DNA of 64,000 bases from positions 1-64,000 of the forward strand of contig JAANYP010002036.1 in the NCBI GenBank assembly GCA_020465985.1, read 5' to 3'. Every line of letters starts with the position of its first letter. Position 1 is the first letter of the stretch. Origin of the DNA: Centrapalus pauciflorus (lineage: Eukaryota > Streptophyta > Magnoliopsida > Asterales > Asteraceae). This document shows, piece by piece, positions 46,700 to 57,291 of the stretch. A program made the position numbers and the translations under genes. The notes under the pieces were generated by a model. That model was given only the letters and a program-made list of their open reading frames with translations. It was not told the DNA's origin and made no database searches.

Positions 46700-47531
46700 A
46701 TGGGTGCAAGAGCATTTTTTTAGAAGCATAATATGGTTATATCGCCAGACAGAGAGCTTCCCGAAGCTCAGGCCTTTAGGAAAACGGTAGAATTTTTGGC
46801 ACACTCCAGGGTATCATATGCTCTGTCGCATAATGTACAAATAATTTTGCCGTATGTTAGGCAATTCTGGGAACATTTGCAGGTTGATTGTACCGTGACG
46901 CCAACAGTTTTAAGGACAAGAGTTGGCGGGCAGCCTATTGTGTTTCTTGCTGACATGCTGCGTCAGATTTTGCAACTCGGGACTATAAAACAAGAAGCAG
47001 GCCAAATCGATTTCACATTGAACATAAAGCAAGCGACCTTTTTACGCATGGGTTATGGACTGGATATAGCTAAAGCTTCGTATATGAAGAGTGGTTTGAT
47101 AGGCTAGTGGAGGTACCTGGCGCACGTAATTATAGTGCGCTTTGCACCTAAAAAGGCGGGTTTTGACTATATAGTATCCAAGATGTAGTCCGCTATGATT
47201 GCCTTGGTGTATAATAAGAGTTTCGGCTACTCTGAGATGTTCTTTGCGGACTTCGTGCATCAGATTACGGCTCCAGCGCGGGAAAGATTTTTGATGTATC
47301 CGCGTTTTGTAATGATGCTGATTCGACACTTTTTGCCAAATCTTCCACCCCTGCCAGATACTCAAAGTGTGGCAGGTATTGATAAGCGTATTTTTGCAGA
47401 CTGCAAGTCACATAACGCTCGTAGAGCTGAGCAGATTAGACCACTGGATGCACCTCTCTTTGGTGCAGTGGTAGATCCAACATTTGTAGCCCCAGCCGGG
47501 GAGAACTGGGGTGGAGAAGGACCTCAGCCTC
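46700..47531 (+). pseudogene. B accessory ORF, N-terminal part
   Basis: From ATG 46700 one frame continues to the T3 insertion with stops at 46721, 47105 and 47186. The sequence has TVEFLAHSRVSYALSHN, YVRQFWEHL and FLMYPRFVMMLIRH (near 47290), matching the conserved domain of the A and G accessory ORFs. It ends in Pro/Gln-rich sequence at GCCTC, the T3 target duplication. Start choice: first in-frame ATG after the acceptor-like AG. Confidence 0.82.
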
Positions 47532-50102
47532 TGTAACATCCGGCATTGAACCAGGTTAGCAACAACGACCTAATTAGTATTTAATGGCCAATTATAACCT
47601 AATCAGTGGTCATTAGAAATTAATCAAGTGATTAACAAGGTTATTAGAAAATTCAACTCAATTTGAATCAAATTCATCGGTGCGATGAATCGGGAAATCA
47701 ATTAATCCGATCGATTTACGATATGAGGGATTAATTCAACTAAGTACATAACTAAATTATGATTAGTGACACTAATCACACACTAATACAATTACTTAAC
47801 ATTAATTATGCAAGACTAAAACAATTCATTAAAACAATGCATCCATAAGCATTTATAAAATTTCAAGAAAAGGAAAATACAAGAATACATTTCTAAATAC
47901 ATTTATACAAAAAAAAAATATGTAAATACATGTATAAATACATGCATGGCCGGCCCTTAGGCCATGTGATGTATTAGATTTTGACTTTTATTTAAATAAT
48001 ATTACTTTAAACACCATCATTTTGTTAAAAAGTGCATTCAACTTTTGTCTCCCATGCCTTTCATCATTTGAAAGACCAAAAATTTCTCTATAAATAGGAA
48101 GGCATTTCATTCATTTCAAACACACCAAAAACCTCTCATTTCTCTCCCAAAAATCCGGCCATCATACTCACACACCACAAAAATTCTTCATTCAAGTGTT
48201 CTTCAAAGTGTTCTTGGTGTTCTTCAAGAGTTTTGGTGCATACCTTGCAAGAATTTCAATTTCTACTCAAAATCATCTTCCAAATACATCAATGTAAGTA
48301 AATACTAACTTATTTCATCATACATTTGTGTTTATATAAGTCTTGCATAATATATATAATCACCAACAACAACAAGTTACATTTTTTTTTTTGAACGGCA
48401 AACTATCCTACTCCTACTCCTAAACTACTCCTTTACCTCCAGACTTACTTACACCACCTAAATTTCAACTTGCCTCCGACGGGGATCGAACCCGTGACCT
48501 CTCACTTACAACACCCTCTTACCGCCAGGCCAAAGGCCTTTTGGTAACAACAAGTTACATAAAAACTCAAGTTTATAAGTTTCTAGTTTTTATTTTAAGT
48601 TATTTCTTTACATGTGTTTATGAATATGTAAACACATTATAAAAGTGTTAATATTATGAAAACATGTGATATATATGTGTTTTTATAACTATTATGGCTT
48701 TTATACAAGTTGTCTTTAAATAAACAACAAGAATCATAAGTTGTTTTAAGTTTATAAACTACGGATTTTCGGCAGAAAATTTATATCGACTTTGAAAAAT
48801 CATAACTAATTCATAACTCAACGAAATGAGTTGATTCTTGTCTCAAAAGTTAGATCCATGTCTTAACTATAGATCTGCAATTTTTCATAATTTATTTTGA
48901 AGTTTAAGACCTCCAGAAATTATTTGAGAAACCGAAAGTTTGACAGCTCAAAAATGGCCAACATAGCGTTTTTGAACGAGCTTTTTCACCAACCTAAACA
49001 ACTCGAAAAATGGCCGTTCTTGATTCTAAAAAATCCTTTGTATACCTAGAAAACCAAAGTCTAAAACATTTTGGAGCTTGGTCAAAAACAGCCTCAAAGT
49101 AGGCCGAAAAACCTCCGAAAAAGCTGGAAAATTATATATATATAAACTTGACGTTTTAAGCAAATCTTATTTATAAACTTGTAATGTTGGGTGATTTAAG
49201 ATATAAAAATCTATAAATATACCTATTATCATATATTAGTGAAATTAAGTCCTTATTATCATTTAGGACTCGGTTAAACACCTCCGGTTTCATCACCCAT
49301 CAAACAACGCACATTTGCATTTTTGCGCATATTTTGCCATCGCAATTTCGGTGAGTCTTCATAGCCCCTATTTTTCACTATCTATTGGGGTGGAAATACA
49401 TGCACTGTTTTCATATGGACATCCAAACTGTATATTTCTTATATGCATTACATGTGGTTCCATTAGCCCTTATATCATGAACCGTTAATTGCATTTATTT
49501 GTAAGCGCGAATATATTGTGGATAGATCTGTCGGGAGTCATGTCCCCCATTCGGGTTAGCTCGGTTCGGCTAACAGCGAGTGCATATATATTCAACACAC
49601 GGTATTACGTATGGGAATACTGCACAGGGCAAACTCATTCTAATTAACCTTCGGTTGCATGATGGTTTATGTAATACATACGCGGAATTTATGATTTTAT
49701 AAGTTCAACTCATCTGATAATGTCCATACAACTGGTCTTTTCGCGTAAACCTATGAGCTCACCAACAATTTTTGTTGACGTATTTTAGCATGTATTTTCA
49801 GGTAATTAAGGCACGTATGCCTCAGACGTATTTTACTTTCAAGCTTCCGCATCCATGGAGTCGCATGCATATTCAAATTAACGGAGATTTAGCTGCATTA
49901 TTTTGGATACTTTAATTATGTAATTAAATCTCTGTATTTTGCGAACTCCTTTACTCATATCAGTCTATGTAAAACATTGCTATAATTTCAAGTTTCAATG
50001 ATGTATTTTAAAAACGTCCATATAGTGGTCGTTCATTATGATTATGGTTACGCTTCCGCACTCGTCACGCCTCGCTGCCAACCGGGGTAGCAGGGTGTGA
50101 CA
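47532..50102 (+). repeat. T3 5' LTR (2571 bp including a SINE)
   Basis: It runs from TGTAACATCCGGCATTG to GCAGGGTGTGACA. TATAAATA is at 48089-48096. The SINE occupies 48383-48545. Without the SINE and its duplicated target the length is very close to that of the 3' LTR. Confidence 0.95.
48383..48545 (-). mobile_element. tRNA-derived SINE (163 bp) in T3 5' LTR
   Basis: On the minus strand it begins ACCAAAAGGCC, with an A box TGGCCTGGCGGT (48532-48521) and a B box GGTTCGATCCC (48492-48482), the RNA polymerase III internal promoter, and ends in ten A. It is flanked by a 15-bp direct repeat AACAACAAGTTACAT (48368-48382 and 48546-48560). The T3 3' LTR has the empty site with one copy of that repeat near 54770. 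It needs LINE reverse transcriptase to move. Confidence 0.95.
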
Positions 50103-50105
50103 GAT

Positions 50106-50117
50106 TGGTATCAGAGC
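50106..50117 (+). other. T3 primer-binding site (tRNA-iMet)
   Basis: TGGTATCAGAGC starts three bases after the 5' LTR end, as in T2. Confidence 0.93.
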
Positions 50118-50204
50118 CATAGTTATAGTGAACTAGGTTGCATTAGTACCTAGACTATAACTGTTACAAAAACTAAACTTTCTTCAAGAACTGTGAACAC
50201 ATAT

Positions 50205-51300
50205 ATGGACCCTGACGACAATAACATGTCGAAATTCACCCCTAGGGAAAGGGTGTGACTAGCACAACGGGAGTCTATCCCGGTACCTGCCCATCAGCCA
50301 AGCCCGCCGCAGCAGTAACAGACAAGCATAGGACAGTGGGGATGGATGCCTCACACTCTCCAAGAGTGGAGAAACGAGGAGGGGATCCAAATCCAGTTTG
50401 AAGTCAGAACACCATCTTCCTCTCAAGTGCCGACACTTACCTAGAAACCTATGTAACAAACGATGCCCCTGTTGGTGGCAAGGGCCGCCAAACACGACTT
50501 CCAATTTCGACAAAATCCTCCAAGAGGTCGGTGAGATCTTTGCAAGGATTAAGCAGGAGGCAATGCAAACCACCAATAAACCCTAGGCCAACCAGAATAC
50601 CCAGGCGATTTAACAAGACGGAATCGACGAATTGTGACAGCACATAGCGGAGCACAAAGCCCACACTACAGGACTAACCCAACGACTTAACGCTCTGGAG
50701 CACGAGGAAACCCCAGAGGCATCTCTTTATAGTATTTCTCTAGGCTTTACTATCTGATATATCTTAGGGTAAATAAGGCTTAAGAATTTATCAGAAAATT
50801 CTGACCATATCATATACAAAGATTAAGTATCAAGAACTTTTATGAGGAATTAAGTTTTAACTACAACTCTGCGTAGGAAAAGATAAAGCTGTGACTATCT
50901 GCCTAAGAAATTTAAAACCCGTAGACTTATCCTCTTACCCCATTAGATACCACTTATGCATTTCTACTATTTGATACTGGTGCTGATATGAGCTTTATAT
51001 CCACTAAGTTCACTAAGCAGATAAATTCCATTAAGTGCTACTTATGCTATTGAGGTTGATGACAGTGAGACGCTTAAGACAAATAATATAAGTCGAGGAT
51101 GCTCCTTAGAATTAGTAGGCCGACTCTTTGAAACAGACATGATACCCATCAAACTGGGAAGTGTTTACGTGGTCATAGGCATGGATTGGCTATCGAAAAT
51201 CTTGTGGAAATAGTATGCAACAAGAACACAGTTCATATACCTTTAGCCAATAAGAAGGTCCTTACTGTCCAACGCAAAGCAAGAAATACCAAAGTAAGCA
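50205..51300 (+). pseudogene. T3 leader/gag and protease remnant
   Basis: It opens MDPDDNNMSK and meets the same TGA after RERV as T2 (50252-50254). Compared with T2 about 236 bp are missing between ATGTCGAA and GAAATTC, with GAA shared at both edges. Broken gag-like sequence continues to about 50730. The protease block LFDTGADMSFIS (near 50970) and VVIGMDWL (near 51170) survive in separate frames. Confidence 0.7.
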
Positions 51301-51325
51301 TCATCTCTAGCATTAGGACCCTGAA

Positions 51326-53870
51326 GTGTTGATAGAGAGGGAGCCAAAGGGAAAGCGGCTCGAAAATATTCTTATTAATTATGGTTACCCCAAAGTTTTT
51401 CCAGAACACTTACCCGAACTCCCAACATCGAGGCAAGTCAAATTCAAAAATAGGCCTAGTATTAGGTGCGGTACCAGTGGCTCGAGCACCATGCCGATTA
51501 GCCCCATCAATAGTGTAAGAATCGTCCAACCAACTGTAGGAGCTCTTAGATAAAGAACCTATCAAACCGAGTTCCTCGCTTTGGAGGAGCTCCGGTTTTG
51601 TTCATAAAGGAGAAGGATGGAACTTTCGGGACGTGCATCAATTACCGAGAAATTAAATAAGCTAAAAGAACCAATACCCACTTCCAAGGATCAATGACTT
51701 GTTTGACAAAACTCCAAGAATTAAGCTTCTATTTAAAGATCGACCTTAGGTCTGGTTATCATCAGGTTAGAGTTCACAAGAAAGATATTCCAAAGATAGC
51801 TTTCTGATTCCGTTTCGGTCATCATAAATTCCTATTAATGCCGTTTGGATTAACCAGTGTCCCCAACAGTACTCATGGACCTCATCGGGTGTGCAAACCT
51901 TATTTAGACAAATTCGTGATTGTATTCATGAATGACTTATAATCTACTCACGAAACGAGAAGGAGCACGAGCAACATTTAAGAATGATTCTGGAATTATC
52001 GGACAAAGAACAACTATATGCTAAGCTTTCTAAATTTGACTTTTGGTTAGGAGACGTGAAATCCCTCGGTCACGTGAACAATAGTAAAGGAATCCAAGTC
52101 GACCCCGCAAAGATCGAGGCTATCAGGAATTGGTCAACTCTTAGAACCCCCATAGAGACACGACAGTCCTTAAGACTTGCCACTTATTATAAGCAATTTT
52201 CTCAAAGATCACCAGAACTCTATCAAAACTGACCCGAAAAGACATTAAGTATGATTGGAGCAAGGATCAAGAGACATCATATCAATTATTAAAGCACAAC
52301 CTGTGTAGCGCGCTTATTTTATTCAAGAGAAGCAAGAAATTTGTAGATTACTGTGATGCTTCACACAATGGGTTGATACAGAAACATAGGGACATAACTT
52401 ATACTTTATGAAAACTTAAGGTTCACTAGGTGATTTACACAACGCATGATCTGGATCTTGAAGCAGTAGTCTTTATCCTTGAAGACATTAGTTGTAAGGT
52501 ATGAAGTGTATTGTATTCATAGACCATAAGAGCCTCCAACACATCTTGAACCAGAAAGAGTCAAATACGAAGTAGTACCGTTGGATGGAACTAATAAGTA
52601 ATGGCAACCGTGAAAATTCGTTATCACCTAAGGAAAACTAAGGAGCTAAGCCGTTAAGAGTACAAGTGGATAAATAGTTTAGAATAAGGGCTAATAAAAA
52701 TCGATATTTCATGAATAGAATCTGATTACTCTGTTTGGTGGAATAAGAAAGCTGGCTATGGATGAAGGACACAAATTAAGATATGTCGTTCACCCCGGAT
52801 CCAATAAAATGTATCATGACCTTAAGAAACTATACGGGTGGCCTATCATGAAGAATGACATTGCCAAGTCAGTCAGAAAATTCCTAACACGCTCCAAAGT
52901 TAAGATAAACCATCAGAAACCATTTGGGTAATAGTCGACAACCTAACAAAATCCGCGCGTTCCTACCAATCAAGAAGAACATCAGGATGAATAAGCTAGT
53001 CCAAACGTACCTCAAGGAAGTTGTCTCCGGACACGTAGTGCCTATTATAATCATTTCAGAAATGGATAAAAGATCTACATCTAAGTTTTTGGAAATTATT
53101 ACTGCAAGCTTTGGATACAAACTAAGACATGAAGTACCACATATCACCCTCAGACCGATGGTCAGAATAATAGAATGATCGAAACCCTAGAACACACATT
53201 AAGGGCCTATGTAATGAATACTCAATTACCTTAGTGAAATTATCGTACTACAATAGCTATCACTCAAGTATTGAAGCTGCTTCGTTTAAGGCCCTCTACG
53301 GGCAAAAGTGTCGATCACTGGCGTTAAGATCATTCACAAAACTACCGAAAGGATAGTACAGATACGAAACTGACTAAAAGTTGCCTGCGATTGTAAGAAA
53401 GTTATGCAGATGAAAACAGAAAATCCCTTGTGTTCTAATCGGGGGGGACGAGTACTGATGAAAGTCTCGCCATGGAAGGGTGTGATACGATTAGCAAAAT
53501 AAGGAAAAACTAAACCCTCGATTCATTGGCAATGCAAAGTCTTAAAGGGATTTGGACTTGTAGCTTATCGATTAGAGTTACCAACAGAGCTTAGCAGCAT
53601 GCACAATACCTTCCATGTATCGAATAAGAAGAAGTGTTTGTTAGAGGAGACACTTGTTACCCCCTTGGAAGAGGTCCAACTAACTGATAAACTTCGCATT
53701 ATCAAGGAGCCAGTTGAAATCATGGACCGTAAGGTCAAAAGATTGAAGCACAGTTGTATACCCATCGTCAAGGTCAGATGGAATTCTAGACATGGACCAC
53801 AATTCACTTAGGCTTGCAAAGGCTAGTTTAAGCAAAGATACTCTCATCTACTCTTAAGTAACAATACCCC
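51326..53870 (+). pseudogene. T3 pol remnant (RT, RNase H, integrase)
   Basis: RT pieces include LRSGYHQVRVHKKDIPK (near 51745) and a catalytic box changed to FMND (near 51930). RNase H shows YCDASHNGL (near 52340), and integrase shows a broken zinc region near 52780-52920 and a Glu in place of the second core Asp (SEMDKR, near 53058). The C-terminal EPVEIMDRKVKRLKHS is at 53700-53760. It has many stops and frame changes; the TAA at 51516-51518 is shared with T2. A purine tract (AGGGGGAGAC) at 53913-53922 ends the internal region. Confidence 0.85.
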
Positions 53871-53922
53871 TGAGGAAAACAGGATAAAATTTCGGGATGA
53901 AATTCCCTTAACAGGGGGAGAC

Positions 53923-56329
53923 TGTAACATCCGGCATTGAACCAGGTTAGCAACAAGGACCTAATTAGTATTTAATGGCCAATTATAACCTAATCAGTGG
54001 TCTTAAGAAATTAATCAAGTGATTAACAAGGTTATTAGAAAATTCAACTCAATTTGAATCAAATTCATCGGTGCGATGAATCGGGAAATCAATTAATCCG
54101 ATCGATTTACGATATGAGGGATTAATTCAACTAAGTACATAACTAAATTATGATTAGTGACACTAATCATACACTAATACAATTACTTAACATTAATTAT
54201 GCAAGACTAAAACAATTCATTAAAACAATGCATCCATAAGCATTTATAAAATTTCAAGAAAAGGAAAATACAAGAATACATTTCTAAATACATTTATACA
54301 AAAAAAAAATATGTAAATACATGTATAAATACATGCATGGCCAGCCCTTAGGCCATGTGATGTATTAGATTTTGACTTTTATTTAAATAATATTACTTTA
54401 AACACCATCATTTTGTTAAAAAGTGCACTCAACTTTTGTCTCCCATGCCTTTCATCATTTGAAAGACCAAAAATTTCTCTATAAATAGGAAGGCATTTCA
54501 TTCATTTCAAACACACCAAAAACCTCTCATTTCTCTCCCAAAAATCCGGCCATCATACTCACACACCACAAAAATTCTTCATTCAAGTGTTCTTCAAAGT
54601 GTTCTTGGTGTTCTTCAAGAGTTTTGGTGCATACCTTGCAAGAATTTCAATTTCTACTCAAAATCATCTTCCAAATACATCAAAGTAAGTAAATAATAAT
54701 TTATTTCATCATACATTTATGTTTATATAAGTCTTGCATAATATATATAATCACCAACAACAACAAGTTACATAAAAACTCAAGTTTATAAGTTTCTAGT
54801 TTTTATTTTAAGTAATTTCTTTACATGTGTTTATGAGTATGTAAACACATTATAAAAGTGTTAATATTATGAAAACATGTGATATATATGTGTTTTTATA
54901 ACTATTATGGCTTTTATACAAGTTGTCTTTAAATAAACAACAAGAATCATAAGTTGTTTTAAGTTTATAAACTACGGATTTTCGGCAGAAAATTTATATC
55001 GACTTTGAAAAATCATAACTAATTCATAACTCAACGAAATGAGTTGATTCTTGTCTCAAAAGTTAGATCCATGTCTTAACTATAGATCTGCAATTTTTCA
55101 TAATTTATTTTGAAGTTTAAGACCTCCAGAAATTATTTGAGAAACCGAAAGTTTGACAGCTCAAAAATGGCCAACATAGCGTTTTTTAACGAGCTTTTTC
55201 ACCAACCTAAACAACTCGAAAAATGGCCGTTCTTGATTCTAAAAAATCCTTTGTATATAGTAGTTTAATGTCCTAGAAAACCAAAGTCTAAAACATTTTG
55301 GAGCTTGGTCAAAAACAGCCTCAAAGTAGGCCGAAAAACCTCCGAAAAAGCTGGAAAATTATATATATATAAACTTGACGTTTTAAGCAAATCTTATTTA
55401 TAAACTTGTAATGTTGGGTGATTTAAGACATAAAAATCTATAAATATACCTATTATCATATATTAGTGATATTAAGTCCTTATTATTATTTAGGACTCGG
55501 TTAAACACCTCCGGTTTCATCACCCATCAAACAACGCACATTTGCATTTTTGCGCATATTTTGCCATCGCAATTCCGGTGAGTCTTCATAGCCCCTATTT
55601 TTCACTATCTATTGGGGTGGAAATACATGCACTGTTTTCATATGGACATCCAAACTGTATATTTCTTATATGCATTACATGTGGTTCCATCATCCCTTAT
55701 ATCATGAACCGTTAATTGCATTTATTTGTAAGCGCGAATATAATGTGGATAGATCTGTCGGGAGTCATGTCCCCCATTCGGGTTAGCTCGGTTCGGCTAA
55801 CAGCGAGTGCATATATATTCAACACACGGTATTACGTATGGGAATACTGCACAGGGCAAACTCATTCTAATTAAGCTTCGGTTGCATGATGGTTTATGTA
55901 ATACATACGCGGAATTTATGATTTTATAAATTCAACTCATCTGATAATGTCCATATAACTGGTCTTTTCGCGTAAACCTATGAGCTCACCAACAATTTTT
56001 GTTGACGTATTTTAGCATGTATTTTCAGGTAATTAAGGCACGTATGCCTCAGACGTATTTTACTTTCAAGCTTCCGCATCCATGGAGTCGCATGCATATT
56101 CAAATTAACGGAGATTTAGCTGCATTATTTTGGATACTTTAATTATGTAATTAAATCTCTGTATTTTGTGAACTCCTTTACTCATATCAGTCTATGTAAA
56201 ACATTGCTATAATTTCAAGTTTCAATGATGTATTTTAAAAACGTCCATATAGTGGTCGTTCATTATGATTATGGTTACGCTTCCGCACTCGTCACGCCTC
56301 GCTGCCAACCGGGGTAGCAGGTTGTGAAA
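53923..56329 (+). repeat. T3 3' LTR (2407 bp)
   Basis: It starts TGTAACATCCGGCATTG and ends GCAGGTTGTGAAA, so the final CA of the 5' copy is AA here. TATAAATA is at 54480-54487. It lacks the SINE and is followed by GCCTC. Confidence 0.93.
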
Positions 56330-57291
56330 GCCTCAGCCAGTGCAGCAACAGCAACGACCTCCACAACAACCAAGAAGAAGATAAAGAGCTACAGAAAGAC
56401 AGATTCAGGCTTCAAGGCCAAGCTCAAGCAGATTCTGGACTCATCGACAGCAGGTCCACCATCGGACACTACGGGTCCTTCAGGAGTAGCACCAGCAATT
56501 GATCCTAGGGCAGAGACCCTCGAGGAAATTTGGGCTCAAGGGACTCAGGCCCAGGAGGCTAATACCGCTGAACTTATTGATTCTATCCTGGAGCCTCCAG
56601 CTGATTACGATATTTTTAGAGAAATAGATGAATATCAGCCTGAGGTAGAGGGTCAAGAGATGACCACCTCAGAGTCTAAGTCTGAGGAAGTTAAAGAGGT
56701 AGAAGTAGAAGAAGTAGCGATAGAGAAGGTTGATCCATCTGTTAGAATCGGCAGATATGGATCCAGAATCGTAGTCAGTGAAAGAGAGGAAGGAAAGAGA
56801 ATAGATAGGGGATCAGATGATGATGATTCTGATTATGTAGCAGAAGATCCTACTCTTCTTGTGCCAAGGCAAAGGGCAAAAAGGCACAGATTCATGTAGG
56901 GAGCTTCATCAACTTCTGCTCCAGAGCCTGAGATTCCTGCTGTTCAGCCATCTGTTCAACCATCTATAACACCATCACCAATTACATCCATTCCGTCTAC
57001 ATCATCCATTCCATCCACATCGTCCACATTCAATGATAACCAGCGATTCACAGAGCTAAGGAGCAAAGTCGATTTCCAAACAGTCCAAATCTTCCAGCTT
57101 ACCAAAGCAGTTAATGAACTTCAATCGCATAATGCCAGAATTGATCAAGAGAACATTGAACTGAAATCAACTGTTGCTGATCAAGCTTCTGAGATCAAGA
57201 CAATGAAGTCCCTCCTCGAGCAGTTAATGAAAAATCTACAAGCTCAGGGGGAGAGAAGCTGCAAAGAAGCTCAGATGATAAGGAGAGAAGA
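56330..57291 (+). pseudogene. B accessory ORF, C-terminal part
   Basis: It continues the B accessory ORF after T3: a Lys/Ser/Thr-rich stretch, an acidic region with repeated Glu-Val (about 56640-56730), a stop at 56897, a Ser/Pro/Thr-rich hinge, and a heptad-rich coiled coil (about 57050-57240) ending near LLEQLMKNLQAQGE. The best frame here differs from that entering T3, so a small shift lies close to the insertion. Its end is cut by C. Confidence 0.78.

Larger units (their letters stand above)
47532..56329 (+). mobile_element. T3: LTR-complete but coding-dead Ty3/gypsy element inserted in B
   Basis: LTRs at 47532-50102 and 53923-56329 flank a 3.8-kb internal region. The flanks are GCCTC (47527-47531 and 56330-56334). 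The LTRs are nearly identical apart from the SINE in the 5' copy and a ~14-bp gap, so insertion was recent, yet the internal region is full of stops and shifts, several shared with T2. It therefore probably moved with proteins from another element. Confidence 0.93.
20921..57291 (+). mobile_element. B: sirevirus-type Ty1/copia element, multiply interrupted
   Basis: The segments 20921-26892, 46334-47531 and 56330-57291 form one element: partial 5' LTR (TGTTAGTAC...), internal deletion removing most of gag, protease-integrase-RT-RNase H, a long spacer, and a C-terminal accessory ORF. It is interrupted by A (duplication CAAAT), by T3 (duplication GCCTC) and by C at 57292. Its 3' LTR is not in the window. 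TGTTAG at 20921 falls exactly where the E reading frame stops. Confidence 0.8.

Noticed and set aside
48482..48532. A functional tRNA gene suggested by the A and B boxes
   Set aside because: No cloverleaf or anticodon arm fits, and the A tail with target duplications shows a SINE.
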